From: Aurantibrevibacter sp041747755
GTDB taxonomy: Bacteria > Bacteroidota > Bacteroidia > Flavobacteriales > Flavobacteriaceae
DNA length: 64,000 bases
Reading direction: 5' to 3'
Assembly (NCBI GenBank): GCA_041747755.1
Contig: JBGTEN010000158.1
Span: 1-64,000 of the forward strand
Positions 39,328 to 49,056 of this stretch are shown here, one piece after another. A model generated the notes under the pieces. That model worked only from the letters and a program-made list of their open reading frames with translations. It had not been told where the DNA came from and made no database searches. Each line of letters starts with the position of its first letter. Position 1 is the stretch's first letter. A program made the translations under genes and the position numbers.

Positions 39328-41246
39328 TTAAGGAATTTTTGAATAAGTACTTCAACCAAAATAAAAAGCAGTGCTAAAATAATAAACCATTTCCAAAGCT
39401 CCGTCACCAAATTGTCTTTTTCCAAACTTTTAAAGAGAGCAGGAATCGAGGTCTGGTAAGAATTCGCTTTTATATTATCAGTATTCATATATACCAGATT
39501 ACTTTCCGTTCTTGGATAATTGAAACTTATATTTCCAACATTTGTGTCCCCATTTATAATGTTGAAAATGCCATCCTCCCAGAGGTTCTCATCAAAGAAA
39601 AGGCTTACTTTGTTTGCTAAGGATTGTTGTTTTGGAATAAACTCATAATCGTCCTTTACTATTTTGACTATATTGTCTTTTTCCAAAAGCACAGGAATAT
39701 CCAATTGATTTGTAAATCCAATTACCTGATACAATTCGGGTAATTTTAAGCTGTTAATACCCATTTTATAGAGCGTTGGTACTATTAGCGGGGAGTTTTT
39801 GAAATTAGAATTTTCTGTAGCTATGGACGCAGTAAAAGCATAAATTCCATTTAAACCAACCAAAAAAGGGTCACCATTTTCAAAGGATAAAATAGGTGGC
39901 GCGTTAGTCTTGATTTTCAAATAACTAAAAACTTTTGGATATAAAAAATTGGTTACTTGTTTTTCAAAAACATTAGTGTATAATGGATGGGAAAATGCAA
40001 TGTTTGAAATATTTCTTTCAGCCGTTATTTTTTCTGCAAAAGCGGTTGCAAAAAAAGGATTCAGCAATTGATTATAGGTGTTTATATCCGGCTCATTTGA
40101 AGGTATAATTACCAGACTGCCACCGTTGGTAGAAAAAGACACCAAGGCGTTGTAAAGCCCGTTGGGAATAGCTTTAAGCTCATTCAGAAAAATAATATTT
40201 TGAGATTCTAACAGCGAGTAATTAAGGTTTGATGGGGGATAGGACAAAAATTGAAATTCTTTTTCAGGAAAAATGCGTTTTAAATAATCAGCATTTCCTT
40301 CATTGATAACTAATACTTTAATTTTTTCTTTCTGGTTAATATTGAAAAATAGCTGATTATCATAGCTTAAGCCGGTTTCCTGTATTTCAATTTTTGCATC
40401 AATAACTTCATCTTTTACTAATGTAAAATCAATTTTAGCCTTTCTGTCTGAATCAAAAACTGCGGAGGTTTTCGCAATTAATTTAGCTTTATTAAAAAGT
40501 GACACCGGCACGCTTTCTACTTCGCTATTGCTGCTTAACAAAACGGTAAGCTCTAAATTCATCTCATTTGTACTATTTATGAAGGCCGAATCTATAGCGA
40601 TATTCCCTATTTGGGAAGGCACCAATTTTACCAAGTGCGACTGTGTATTTCCGGATTCCACTTCATTTACAGGAGCAATACGTTCCTGAAAATCAGAAAT
40701 AACCAGGATTCGTTTTTGAGTGTTTTGGTTTTGACTAAAAAAAGTGGCGGCCTTGAGGTAAATTTCATCCAATTTTAATTGCTCCTCTGTAAAGTTAAGT
40801 TGCAATAAATCGTTTTGAATATCGTCTATTGTAACCTCACTAAAAGACTGATTGTTAGTGAATAGACTAAATTTTTGGTCTTTTGGAATTGCTCCGATTA
40901 ACTCTTGAACAGCAGTTTCCAGAAGAGAACTGGTGTTTATTTTAGCTTGCATGCTAAAAGAATCATCTAAATAAATAACGGTTTCCTTTTCTTGTAACGA
41001 ACCTATCTCAGCAAAAAAGGGCTGAGCAAAGGCAATAACTAAAGCACCGATTAAAAGTAATCGTGTTGCCAATAAAAGCCACTTTTTTATGGTACTGCTC
41101 TTTCGGGATTCTGATACTACTTTTTGGAGTAGCTTTACATTGGTGAAGGCCGTTTTTTTAAAACGTCTTAATTGAAAAAGATGTATGAAAATAGGAATAA
41201 GTAGCGCAAGTAAAGCCCAAAGAAGTTCCGGATATTTAAATTGCAT
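39324..41246 (-). CDS. BatA-domain and VWA-domain membrane protein
   Basis: This 640-residue protein has an N-terminal BatA region with two membrane helices (about 7-24 and 58-76; LLWALLALLIPIFIHLFQLRRFKK at the start). A von Willebrand A-like domain follows from about 88, with the MIDAS-type DDSFS (DxSxS). A long extracytoplasmic region and a last helix (about 618-636) complete it. Proteins with this layout are related to the aerotolerance Bat operon but are not BatA itself. The first gene of the operon with the dihydroorotase-like protein, it may mediate contacts between proteins at the envelope; the partner is unknown. Confidence 0.85.
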   Translation of the reverse strand: MQFKYPELLWALLALLIPIFIHLFQLRRFKKTAFTNVKLLQKVVSESRKSSTIKKWLLLATRLLLIGALVIAFAQPFFAEIGSLQEKETVIYLDDSFSMQAKINTSSLLETAVQELIGAIPKDQKFSLFTNNQSFSEVTIDDIQNDLLQLNFTEEQLKLDEIYLKAATFFSQNQNTQKRILVISDFQERIAPVNEVESGNTQSHLVKLVPSQIGNIAIDSAFINSTNEMNLELTVLLSSNSEVESVPVSLFNKAKLIAKTSAVFDSDRKAKIDFTLVKDEVIDAKIEIQETGLSYDNQLFFNINQKEKIKVLVINEGNADYLKRIFPEKEFQFLSYPPSNLNYSLLESQNIIFLNELKAIPNGLYNALVSFSTNGGSLVIIPSNEPDINTYNQLLNPFFATAFAEKITAERNISNIAFSHPLYTNVFEKQVTNFLYPKVFSYLKIKTNAPPILSFENGDPFLVGLNGIYAFTASIATENSNFKNSPLIVPTLYKMGINSLKLPELYQVIGFTNQLDIPVLLEKDNIVKIVKDDYEFIPKQQSLANKVSLFFDENLWEDGIFNIINGDTNVGNISFNYPRTESNLVYMNTDNIKANSYQTSIPALFKSLEKDNLVTELWKWFIILALLFILVEVLIQKFLK

Positions 41247-41352
41247 TTCTAATTTTGATTTGCCAAATATAGGGATTTAGGGTTTATTGTTATCTATTTG
41301 AAGTTGAAACTTATGTGCGCTACTGGAGAAAACGTACGTTTATGGACGCTAA

Positions 41353-42360
41353 TCAACAAAAGAAAAAACAATCTCTCATCGCAGTTTGCCCTAATTCTTC
41401 TAAATGTTTTTTAATAAACTGTTGCGCTTCAGTATTGGCAACCGTAATAATACTTTGGGAAATTTTTAATTGCTTCAATTCAGAAAAATGAAGCATTTCT
41501 TTAGTGTATATTTTTTTACCTACCTTATTAGGATTATCACAAATCCAATAAAAATCTATATTTTGGTCTATAAGCTTTTTTGCGATAAATTTTCCTTTAT
41601 TGCCTGCACCCCATATTACTAAGGGTCTGGAGTAATCATAATCGAGTTTAAGAAAATAGTGTAGTTTAATATCCAGAAAGTAATTTTGGGCGTAATGCTC
41701 GCTTGTTCGGGACGTTCGGGTATCATAATCACGCCAAAAATGCAATACTTTAGCACAGGGAATGCACTGCAATTTATTTTCATAGAACCGGAATGTGAGA
41801 TCGTAATCTTCCGGATATCGATTTGGGTAAAACGCATTGCACTGCTCCAAATCGTTTTTGTAGGTCATCCAACAAGGAGAAGGAATAACGCACTCTTTGT
41901 AAATTTCACTGTAATTGGTGCCATTTTGGGTTAAATTATTTAACCATTTTTCGTAACGCTCGTAGCCGTTACTAATACCACGTTCAGAAAAGTATTTCAC
42001 TTGACCTACTGCCACATGCCCTTCCCCTTTTGCCAACAGCGAATCTACCATGATTTCTAATTTGTTGGGTTTCATGATATCATCGGAATCCATACGTGTT
42101 ATAAATTCCCCGTGGGATGCTTTATAAGCGGTTTGCAAAGCGGGTATAATGCCATTTCCTTGATTGGAAAGTAACCTTATTTTGGGATGTTTTTCTGTAA
42201 AAGCACTAACTATAGCGGTACTTTCATCACTGGAATTATCGTCTACTGCAATGACTTCCCAATGCTGATAGGTTTGGTTAATAACAGAAGTAAGGCATTC
42301 CGGTAAAAATTGAGCCGTGTTTTTAAAGGGAATCAAGATGGAGACCAAAGCGCTTTTCAC
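41353..42360 (-). CDS. Family 2 glycosyltransferase with a C-terminal Rossmann-like domain
   Basis: This is a 335-residue protein. The GT-A domain (about 5-215) begins VSILIPFKNTAQFLPECLTSV and has DDNSSD for the nucleotide and the metal motif DSDD (91-94). From about 246 a second domain begins with PLVIWGAGNKGKFIAKKL, a GxGxxG nucleotide or cofactor loop, and continues with ICDNPNKVGKKI. This tail resembles the WGAG nucleotide-binding module seen in some glycan-modifying enzymes. It is the last gene of the S10/PQQ/SGNH operon, 62 bases after the SGNH gene. The acceptor is unknown. Confidence 0.82.
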   Translation of the reverse strand: MKSALVSILIPFKNTAQFLPECLTSVINQTYQHWEVIAVDDNSSDESTAIVSAFTEKHPKIRLLSNQGNGIIPALQTAYKASHGEFITRMDSDDIMKPNKLEIMVDSLLAKGEGHVAVGQVKYFSERGISNGYERYEKWLNNLTQNGTNYSEIYKECVIPSPCWMTYKNDLEQCNAFYPNRYPEDYDLTFRFYENKLQCIPCAKVLHFWRDYDTRTSRTSEHYAQNYFLDIKLHYFLKLDYDYSRPLVIWGAGNKGKFIAKKLIDQNIDFYWICDNPNKVGKKIYTKEMLHFSELKQLKISQSIITVANTEAQQFIKKHLEELGQTAMRDCFFFC

Positions 42361-42422
42361 GGTCTAAATAGTTAACCATATTGTGTTTATTAAAATTTCA
42401 GCCTTCCTCGACGATAACACCA

Positions 42423-43112
42423 TCATCTTTTACTTAAGGCCTCATCTATGGCTTCCAATACCAACGGCTTCATAATATCATACCCTTTTTTGTTTGGATG
42501 CACTCCGTCGCCCCCTAAATCCTTTTTAAGACCTTTGCGCTCATCTACCATAGCTGAAAAATAATCGAGATAAACCACATTATTTTCCTGAGCATATTTT
42601 TTTAAGTAGTCATTTAATTGAATTATTTTTTCCGCAGGTTCCAGACCCGGTTTCCAGGGATAGTCAAAAACGGGTAGTACTGATGAAATCACTACCTGAA
42701 TTCTATTGGCTTTTGCTATTTCGCACATGGAAAAGATGTTATCTCGGATCATTTCTATGGTAGAGGGACCCGTATTTCCCGCTATGTCATTGGTACCGGC
42801 TAAAATTACTACCACTTTGGGTTGCAAAGCAATAACATCTTGTCTAAACCGAACCAACATTTGCGGCGTGGTTTGTCCGCTTATTCCTCTATTGACATAA
42901 GCCGCATTGGAGAAAAATTCAGGATCTGCCGATTGCCAGCCAATGGTAATGGAATTTCCCATAAAAACAACTCGATTTTCATCTGCGGTAGGCGCTTTTA
43001 ATTTGGAATTGGCCTCTCTAAAACGATGGAGATCTGCCCAATCCTGAGCAGAAGAAAATAGGGGTAGCATAGCCATAAGAAAGGTGCTAAAAATGATTTT
43101 TAAGTATTTCAT
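42423..43112 (-). CDS. Secreted SGNH/GDSL hydrolase
   Basis: This 229-residue protein has a signal peptide (about 1-22, ending SSAQ). SGNH block I is VVFMGNSIT (catalytic S54), block II has the glycine at GISGQT, block III is GTNDI (near residue 105), and block V is GDGVHPN (near 208, D and H). All four are intact, so it is probably an active esterase or acetylxylan/platelet-activating-factor type lipase acting outside the cytoplasm. It follows the PQQ dehydrogenase gene by 12 bases. Removal of acyl groups from sugars would fit the neighbours, but this is inference. Confidence 0.88.
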   Translation of the reverse strand: MKYLKIIFSTFLMAMLPLFSSAQDWADLHRFREANSKLKAPTADENRVVFMGNSITIGWQSADPEFFSNAAYVNRGISGQTTPQMLVRFRQDVIALQPKVVVILAGTNDIAGNTGPSTIEMIRDNIFSMCEIAKANRIQVVISSVLPVFDYPWKPGLEPAEKIIQLNDYLKKYAQENNVVYLDYFSAMVDERKGLKKDLGGDGVHPNKKGYDIMKPLVLEAIDEALSKR

Positions 43113-43124
43113 AAGTTTTGTTTT

Positions 43125-44813
43125 TTAATTTAAGCCTTTTCGTTGATGCATGACGTCTGCCGGAACAATATTGCCTTTAGCTTCACCAAATTCAATCCGA
43201 ATATAGTTTAAAATATCTGTAATCTCGCCGTCTTCCAGATTGCGGTACGATGGCATTTCTCCTTCATACTGTATTCCGTTTACGGTTATCGGGGTATTCA
43301 ATCCTTTTAAGCTCACATCAATGAGTCGACTTATATTCCCGGAAACCCATTCGCTGTTCACCAATGGCGGAATTTGACCGATGTTCCCTTCTCCATCAGG
43401 TCGGTGACAGGACGCACAATGGGTCATATATAGTTTTTGCCCCTTTTGAAGCGCTTCCGTAGTTGCATTAAAATTAAAGTTCTCTGTGGGAAGTTCAGCT
43501 ATTTCTTTGTTTTCTTGCAGCTCCACGGGGTTTTTAATGGTGGCAAGCTGACGAATCATAGTGGGATTAGCCACCTCAATTTTTAAAATTCTATCGCCTT
43601 TTTCAGTTGGTAAACTATCATACATCCAGGGTTGATGCCCCGGATGCCAGTCTAAATTGCTGGTTGCCAAATAAATTTCACCTTCGGATCCTACCGCAAT
43701 ATCTCGGATTCTACCAAATTGCTTGTAAAGGTAGATCTGCTCCGATTCCACACTTTCGCCCTTATTAGTAAGGTGGAGAATTCGGATAGATTGCCCTTTT
43801 AAATTAGCAAGAAGAAGGCTATTGCTCCATTCCGGGATTGTGGAAGATGCGTAGTACTCTAAACCGGCGGCAGCCACTGTCGGTGTCCAGACACGAATAG
43901 GTTCAACAATAGTGAAATCCTTACAATAGGCTATTTCACGCTCCAAGTCGCAAAATCCTTCTACATTGGGCCATCCGTAATTGCCGCCTTTTATAATAAG
44001 ATTTACTTCATCGTCATTATTGGGGCCATGTTCAGCTGCATACACGTAGTTGTTACCATATGTTATTCCCTGAATATTTCTATGCCCTGTGCTCCACACT
44101 AAGGAATTGGGATTTGGATTGTCTGCTGGAACAGAACCGTCTAGTTGCATTCGCAAAATCTTTCCGTGATGTGTATTCCAATCTTGGGTAAGATTTGTTT
44201 TTCCTGCATCTCCCGTGCCTATCCATAGTTTAAGATCATCCGTAATTAGCATTCGGGAACCATTGTGGTAGGTATTCCCGGGAATAGTATCCAACACGGT
44301 AAAGGCATCGCTCAGAGCGCCATTTTTAAAGGTGAACCGAACAATTTTAGAGGCGATTTGATCTGTAAAATTATCATCGGTTTCGGCATAGGTATAATGG
44401 ATATAAACGAATGGATTTTGCTCAAAATCGGGATGCAATACCATGCTTAACAAGCCAGTAGATTTTCGGTAAAAAAAATCTTCCAGCTGAAACAAACACT
44501 CAATGGCACCTGTATCAGTATTGAGTCTGCTTATTGTTCCTTTTTGTTCGGTAAACCAAATCCAGCCGGGTACTGAAGTTACCAAATCCCAGGGTACCTC
44601 CAGATCTCGAGCGATTTCAGTAACAATTAAGGTAGAAGCGGGAAGTTCAATATGGGCCAGATACGCGTTTGTATCAAATTGTTTTTGAGGCGACTCACAA
44701 GACAGAAAACAGCTTAAGATAAAAATCGCACATAAAAAACCTGTTATTAATCTAAACTTTATTTTAGACCACCTAACTGCTTTATAACCAATTTTTTTAC
44801 TTCGAAAAGACAT
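43125..44813 (-). CDS. PQQ-dependent sugar dehydrogenase fused to cytochrome c (lipoprotein)
   Basis: This 562-residue protein has a long basic N-terminus, then a hydrophobic stretch ending FLSCESP, a lipobox with the lipidated cysteine near residue 39. The six-bladed glucose/sorbosone dehydrogenase propeller covers about 55-415 (EVPWDLV, LHPDFEQNPFVYIHYTY, GTGDAGKTNLTQDWNTHHGKILR). A single class I cytochrome c domain follows, with CASCH near residue 465. Electrons from sugar oxidation would pass directly to the fused heme. The start codon shares one base with the upstream stop. The substrate sugar cannot be stated. Confidence 0.88.
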   Translation of the reverse strand: MSFRSKKIGYKAVRWSKIKFRLITGFLCAIFILSCFLSCESPQKQFDTNAYLAHIELPASTLIVTEIARDLEVPWDLVTSVPGWIWFTEQKGTISRLNTDTGAIECLFQLEDFFYRKSTGLLSMVLHPDFEQNPFVYIHYTYAETDDNFTDQIASKIVRFTFKNGALSDAFTVLDTIPGNTYHNGSRMLITDDLKLWIGTGDAGKTNLTQDWNTHHGKILRMQLDGSVPADNPNPNSLVWSTGHRNIQGITYGNNYVYAAEHGPNNDDEVNLIIKGGNYGWPNVEGFCDLEREIAYCKDFTIVEPIRVWTPTVAAAGLEYYASSTIPEWSNSLLLANLKGQSIRILHLTNKGESVESEQIYLYKQFGRIRDIAVGSEGEIYLATSNLDWHPGHQPWMYDSLPTEKGDRILKIEVANPTMIRQLATIKNPVELQENKEIAELPTENFNFNATTEALQKGQKLYMTHCASCHRPDGEGNIGQIPPLVNSEWVSGNISRLIDVSLKGLNTPITVNGIQYEGEMPSYRNLEDGEITDILNYIRIEFGEAKGNIVPADVMHQRKGLN

Positions 44814-46306
44814 TAATATTTAGCCGATTTTCCATTAGCCGCTGTACGCTGTATAAATTCACGAATATCGTCATTTGCATTTTTTAAATCTTCTCTTCTC
44901 AGATACATCATATGTCCACTTCTATACCCTTTAAAGCTAAAACGGTCTTTAAGTCGCCCACTCGGGTCAGTTTGCCACATACTGTATTTCGTGTTAAAAT
45001 AATTGGTCGCCCCATCATAGTAACCTGCTTGATACAGCACGTGCAAATACGGGTTTTGTGCCATGGCTTGTCTAAGATTGTCACGGGTATTATCATCCTT
45101 ATTGTCCCATGGATGCACCGGTCCAAACATATTATATTTTACATCTGTTTTAAATTTGAGTTCTTCCTGCAAGTAATAGTTAATTGCAGGAGTAAAGGAA
45201 TGTAGCCATGAAGTAAGTTCTGCACTATAGTCAGGGCCGTTGCCGGACAATTGGCGGTCAAGCCCCAAATAACGGGAATCCAATCTACCGGTGGTATATC
45301 CGGATTTGTCCCGCAACAAAGCCTTCCAGAAATATTTCGTAGGGACTACTAAGTTGTGGTCTAAAATTTCTTTTTCGGTAAGTCCGGAATAATAAGCCAT
45401 CTTTTTTGCAACTTCCTGTTTTTCGGACGCTGAGATAAAACCGCCTTTGGCTATGGCAGGAATAACAGTATTGATGGTATATGCCTCCGATTCGGGTAAA
45501 ATTTCCAATAAATCTTTTTGTTGAAGTTCTGAAGAAAGTGCTTTGTGATACCAGGCTGTGGCAGTATAGTAAGGTAATGTTATCGCACTTGCTGTGGGAT
45601 CATCATTTTGGAGCACTTTGTAATCTGCAGGCGACACCATGATTACCCCATTCAAATACATCCACTGTTTGTTTTGAAGTTCCAGTGCCAGGCCCGCAAC
45701 CCTAACCCCTCCATAACTTTCTCCTATAATATATTTGGGAGAGTTCCAACGGTTGTTTCGGGTAACGAAGGTATTTAGCCATTCAGCCAAATATGTAATA
45801 TCCGCATTGATTCCAAAAAACTTACTGCGATCTACATCTTTTCCACTTTCAGGAATAGTTCGGGAATACCCTGTATTCACCGGATTTACATAAACAACGT
45901 CGGCCACATCCAATATGGAATAGGGATTTTCCTTAACTCCGTAGGGTTGTACCGGATAGCCTTCATCATCTATTTTTAATACGCGCGGACCGGTATAAGC
46001 CAAATGCATCCACACGGAGCCGGAGCCGGGACCACCGTTAAAGGAAATTAATAAGGGGCGTTCATCCCTGTTTTTTATATTGTTTCTGGTGTAGTACGTA
46101 TAATGAAGATATGCAATGGGAGTTCCCAATTCATCCCAAACGGGTTGAGTACCTATTTTCGCCGTGTAACTTATAGGTGTTCCGTTTATAGTAACACTAT
46201 GTTGGGTGACCACAGTCGTATCTATGGGAAGTTTTCTTCCCTGTCCGAAATGATAAGTAATAACACTAAAGATGAAGAGTGCCGATAGTAGTAATTTTTG
46301 CTTCAT
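44813..46306 (-). CDS. S10 family serine carboxypeptidase-like peptidase
   Basis: This 497-residue protein has a signal peptide (about 1-21, ending FGQG). The S10 landmarks are present: FNGGPGSGS (oxyanion loop, near 91), the nucleophile in GESYGG (near 198), an Asp in QAGYYDGATNYF (near 423) and His in YRSGHMMYL (near 470). The length matches bacterial S10 members. It probably trims C-terminal residues of peptides in the periplasm. It is the first gene of the four-gene minus-strand operon that continues with the PQQ dehydrogenase. Confidence 0.9.
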   Translation of the reverse strand: MKQKLLLSALFIFSVITYHFGQGRKLPIDTTVVTQHSVTINGTPISYTAKIGTQPVWDELGTPIAYLHYTYYTRNNIKNRDERPLLISFNGGPGSGSVWMHLAYTGPRVLKIDDEGYPVQPYGVKENPYSILDVADVVYVNPVNTGYSRTIPESGKDVDRSKFFGINADITYLAEWLNTFVTRNNRWNSPKYIIGESYGGVRVAGLALELQNKQWMYLNGVIMVSPADYKVLQNDDPTASAITLPYYTATAWYHKALSSELQQKDLLEILPESEAYTINTVIPAIAKGGFISASEKQEVAKKMAYYSGLTEKEILDHNLVVPTKYFWKALLRDKSGYTTGRLDSRYLGLDRQLSGNGPDYSAELTSWLHSFTPAINYYLQEELKFKTDVKYNMFGPVHPWDNKDDNTRDNLRQAMAQNPYLHVLYQAGYYDGATNYFNTKYSMWQTDPSGRLKDRFSFKGYRSGHMMYLRREDLKNANDDIREFIQRTAANGKSAKY

Positions 46307-46463
46307 GTAAGGTTTTTTTGATTTGGTCTAAAATACTATAAATATTCATTTTCACTAGTATCCTAGGGCACTAAAATTAAGGAAACTTTAGAAAGTTAAA
46401 TGGCATTTTAAGATTAAAATCAGTACCTTAATATCCCGTTTAAAACAAAAAACTATGAAATGA

Positions 46464-46518
46464 GCATAAGCAAATTTAATTTTTTGCTTACCAACCGAAA
46501 TAATTAAATTTCTTATGC
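46464..46518 (+). promoter_or_regulatory. Leader with two mutually exclusive hairpins
   Basis: GCATAAGCAAATTT (46464-46477) can pair with TTTGCTTA (46483-46490) or, over 13 positions with one bulge, with AAATTTCTTATGC (46506-46518). It lies 75-129 bases before the Gfo/Idh/MocA start. The 286-base gap it sits in holds nothing else that I can name. Confidence 0.35.
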
Positions 46519-46592
46519 GAAAGCGCAGCGGTTGATCTAAGCAATTTTTTTTTATTTGTTTGATTTACAACACAATAAAAATTTTTAAATAG

Positions 46593-47735
46593 ATGAAAAA
46601 TTTGACTAGAAGAACATTTGGTTCCACTTTGACCAAGGGTGTAGGAGGATTGGCCCTTTTTAGCACTATGCCTTTAGCATGTGGCATGGGCTCCAATGTA
46701 TCGCAAAAGAAAAAGCTAGGCGTAGCATTGGTAGGGCTTGGCAGTTATAGCAGTGGACAATTAGCACCTGCTTTACAGGAGGGAGAACATACTTATTTGG
46801 CTGGTATTGTGACTGGAACTCCGGCCAAGGAGAAAATATGGGCAGAAAAATATAATATTCCTAAAGCCAATATCTATAATTATGAGAATTTTGACACTAT
46901 AGCAAAAAATAAGGATATAGACATTGTTTATGTAGTACTTCCCAATAGCATGCACTCAGATTTTAGTATTCGGGCGGCAAAGGCGGGAAAACATGTAATC
47001 TGTGAGAAACCAATGGCTATGAATGTAGAAGAGTGCGACGCAATTATTGAGGCTTGTAAAAAAGCCGGAGTAAAATTAAGTGTGGGCTATCGCATGCAAT
47101 CGGATCCTTATACCAATGAAATTAAGCGTTTAGTAAAAGAAAAGCCTTTTGGAGAGGTAAAATATGTTTCTTCTGATGCAGGTTATATTTCCAGAGGGAA
47201 TCCCAACCAGTGGCGTCTGGATTATTCTTTATCCGGTGGAGGAGCTTTAGTTAATATGGGTGTTTATTCCATACAGAGTACTATATATGGCGTTGGAAAA
47301 AATCCCATTTCCGTTTCTGCTCAGGAATTTAGTACAAGACCGGATTATTTTAAAGATACAGATGAAACCATTACAGCACAAATGGAGTTTCCGGATGGCA
47401 TTGTAGGACATATGTTTACCTCCCACAACGCCAACGCTAATCGTCTTTTTGTTTCTTTTGAAAAAGGTTGGGCAGAGCTCAATCCTTGTCACAGTTATGG
47501 CCCCATCAGTGGACGTACTTCTGAGGGAAAAGAAATAAAATATCCGCATCAAAGTCAGCAAATGTTACAAATGGACGATTTTGCGAAGCACATTCTTGAG
47601 GGGAGTCCAAATGTAGCTCCGGGAGAGATGGGAAAACGGGATATGATTATTGTGGAAGCAATTTACAAGTCCATAAAAGAAGGAGGGACGCGTATTCCTC
47701 TGAATTTAGGCGATATGGGCATTGTAAAAGTCTAA
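46593..47735 (+). CDS. Exported Gfo/Idh/MocA family oxidoreductase (Tat signal, possible lipoprotein)
   Basis: This 380-residue paralogue of the gene at 6787-7875 begins TRRTFGSTLTKG, a Tat-like motif, followed by a hydrophobic stretch and PLACGMGS (C30 as a possible lipidation site). The Rossmann loop ALVGLGSYS is at about 45-53. The EKP motif is at 138-140 (CEKPMAMN). The C-terminal domain has GGGALVNMGVYSIQSTIYGVG. As in the paralogue, the enzyme would work on a sugar outside the cytoplasm with its own tightly bound NADP. Its stop overlaps the convergent TIGR02757 gene by 4 bases. Confidence 0.88.
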   Translation: MKNLTRRTFGSTLTKGVGGLALFSTMPLACGMGSNVSQKKKLGVALVGLGSYSSGQLAPALQEGEHTYLAGIVTGTPAKEKIWAEKYNIPKANIYNYENFDTIAKNKDIDIVYVVLPNSMHSDFSIRAAKAGKHVICEKPMAMNVEECDAIIEACKKAGVKLSVGYRMQSDPYTNEIKRLVKEKPFGEVKYVSSDAGYISRGNPNQWRLDYSLSGGGALVNMGVYSIQSTIYGVGKNPISVSAQEFSTRPDYFKDTDETITAQMEFPDGIVGHMFTSHNANANRLFVSFEKGWAELNPCHSYGPISGRTSEGKEIKYPHQSQQMLQMDDFAKHILEGSPNVAPGEMGKRDMIIVEAIYKSIKEGGTRIPLNLGDMGIVKV

Positions 47736-48496
47736 AATTTTTCAAAAACTCCCAATCCGAAAAGGGCAAAATCATATTTTACCGGATCCAAAGGATCTAA
47801 TTTTCTAAGATTGTAATCGAGTTCTGCTAGAGCTGTTGCATCATTTTGCTTCCGCTTTAGCAAACCTAGTTTTCTGGCTACATTTCCGGAGTGTACGTCT
47901 AAAGGACAAGATAATAGGGCAGGGGAAATACCTTTCCATAATCCAAAATCAACACCGGTTGTGTTGGGTCGCACCATCCACCTTAAAAACATATTGATCC
48001 TTTTGGCGGCAGATCCTTTGTCGGGGTCGGAAATATGTTTGGTTGTTCGTTGCGGGTGTGGTATTTTAAAAAATAGTTGTTTAAAGTGCGAAATTGAAGG
48101 TTGCATGGTTTTTACACCCGGCTTGGGAATAAATGAAGTTTCCAATCCGCCATGCTGTTGGTATACATTTTGCAAGCCCTGAATAAAATAAGTAAGATCT
48201 TCAGTATTAAAAGTTCTATGGACAAAGCCTTCTAACCGATTTAAATCATTTTGAGTATGGTTTAGGGTGAAGTCATACGGACTATAATCTAATAATTCTA
48301 TCATTCTATTGGCATTGGAAATGATACTTTTGCGATTTCCCCAGGCGATAGTTGCAGTTAGAAAAGCGCTAATTTCGATATCCTCTTTTTTAGAAAACTG
48401 ATGCGGAATTTGGATGGGATCACTTTCCAGAAATTGGGGATGGTTGTATTGTTCCACTTTAGCGTCCAAAAATTCCTTCAATTCAATTGAAATCAT
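47732..48496 (-). CDS. TIGR02757/DUF2400 family protein
   Basis: This 254-residue protein matches the TIGR02757 family (DUF2400), with ISAFLTATIAWGNRKSIISNANRM (about 41-64; key residues AWGNR). The C-terminal block PNTTGVDFGLWKGISPALLSCPLDVHSGNVARKLGLL has key residues DxGxW, LxxPLDVH and R. It is cytoplasmic. The domain is helical and recalls HhH-GPD-like folds near the C-terminus, but no function has been proven to my knowledge. It is the last of three overlapping genes (4-base overlap with the CPBP protease). Confidence 0.9.
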   Translation of the reverse strand: MISIELKEFLDAKVEQYNHPQFLESDPIQIPHQFSKKEDIEISAFLTATIAWGNRKSIISNANRMIELLDYSPYDFTLNHTQNDLNRLEGFVHRTFNTEDLTYFIQGLQNVYQQHGGLETSFIPKPGVKTMQPSISHFKQLFFKIPHPQRTTKHISDPDKGSAAKRINMFLRWMVRPNTTGVDFGLWKGISPALLSCPLDVHSGNVARKLGLLKRKQNDATALAELDYNLRKLDPLDPVKYDFALFGLGVFEKF

Positions 48497-49056
48497 TCTA
48501 ACGGAAGGTTAAATAATTTTAAAATGAGAACAGGTAAAAATAGAATCATATTATAGGCAGCATGAAGCGCAATTGCCCAAAGTAATCCAAAACGCACCCG
48601 AATAAATCCCAGAAAAAAACCTACACCTATTTGAGGGGCTACCAATAAAGGCAAAAAAAGTAAAACAGTAGTTGTAATTTCAAAATTGGTGATGTGATAA
48701 AACCCAAAAACCAGGGTAAACAGATAAAAAATTAGATTAAAAAATCTACTCTTTTTGAACAAAACAAGCGGAGCTCTAAAAATTAGTTCTTCTAGTATCG
48801 GAGCAATTGCAACTGCTAAAAGAACAATTACTGGCAATGGGTATTTTTCAAAAAGTTCTTCTATGGCATGTTCTCCTACAACTAGCAACCCCAATTCTTC
48901 TAAGAGTCCTATTAGGAACGAAAAAGTTATACTCAACAAAAGCGCATAAACTAAAAGTCGGCCAAAGACGTCCAATCGATATTTAAAGTCAAGGTTTTTG
49001 TCCTCTAAGTAAATAGGATGTTTTACAAATTCCCAGATCTTATGTAATCGTATCAT
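48493..49056 (-). CDS. CPBP family intramembrane glutamic endopeptidase (CAAX protease type)
   Basis: This 187-residue membrane protein has about six helices. The family motifs are all present: EExxxR as E89-E90-x3-R94 (APILEELIFRAP), FxxxH-like in FGFYHITNF (H near 121), and HxxxN in HAAYNMILF (near 164). CPBP proteases cut or mature small proteins within the membrane and occur with bacteriocin systems or in quality control. Here it is translationally coupled to an ABC ATPase upstream and TIGR02757 downstream (4-base overlaps). Confidence 0.87.
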   Translation of the reverse strand: MIRLHKIWEFVKHPIYLEDKNLDFKYRLDVFGRLLVYALLLSITFSFLIGLLEELGLLVVGEHAIEELFEKYPLPVIVLLAVAIAPILEELIFRAPLVLFKKSRFFNLIFYLFTLVFGFYHITNFEITTTVLLFLPLLVAPQIGVGFFLGFIRVRFGLLWAIALHAAYNMILFLPVLILKLFNLPLE

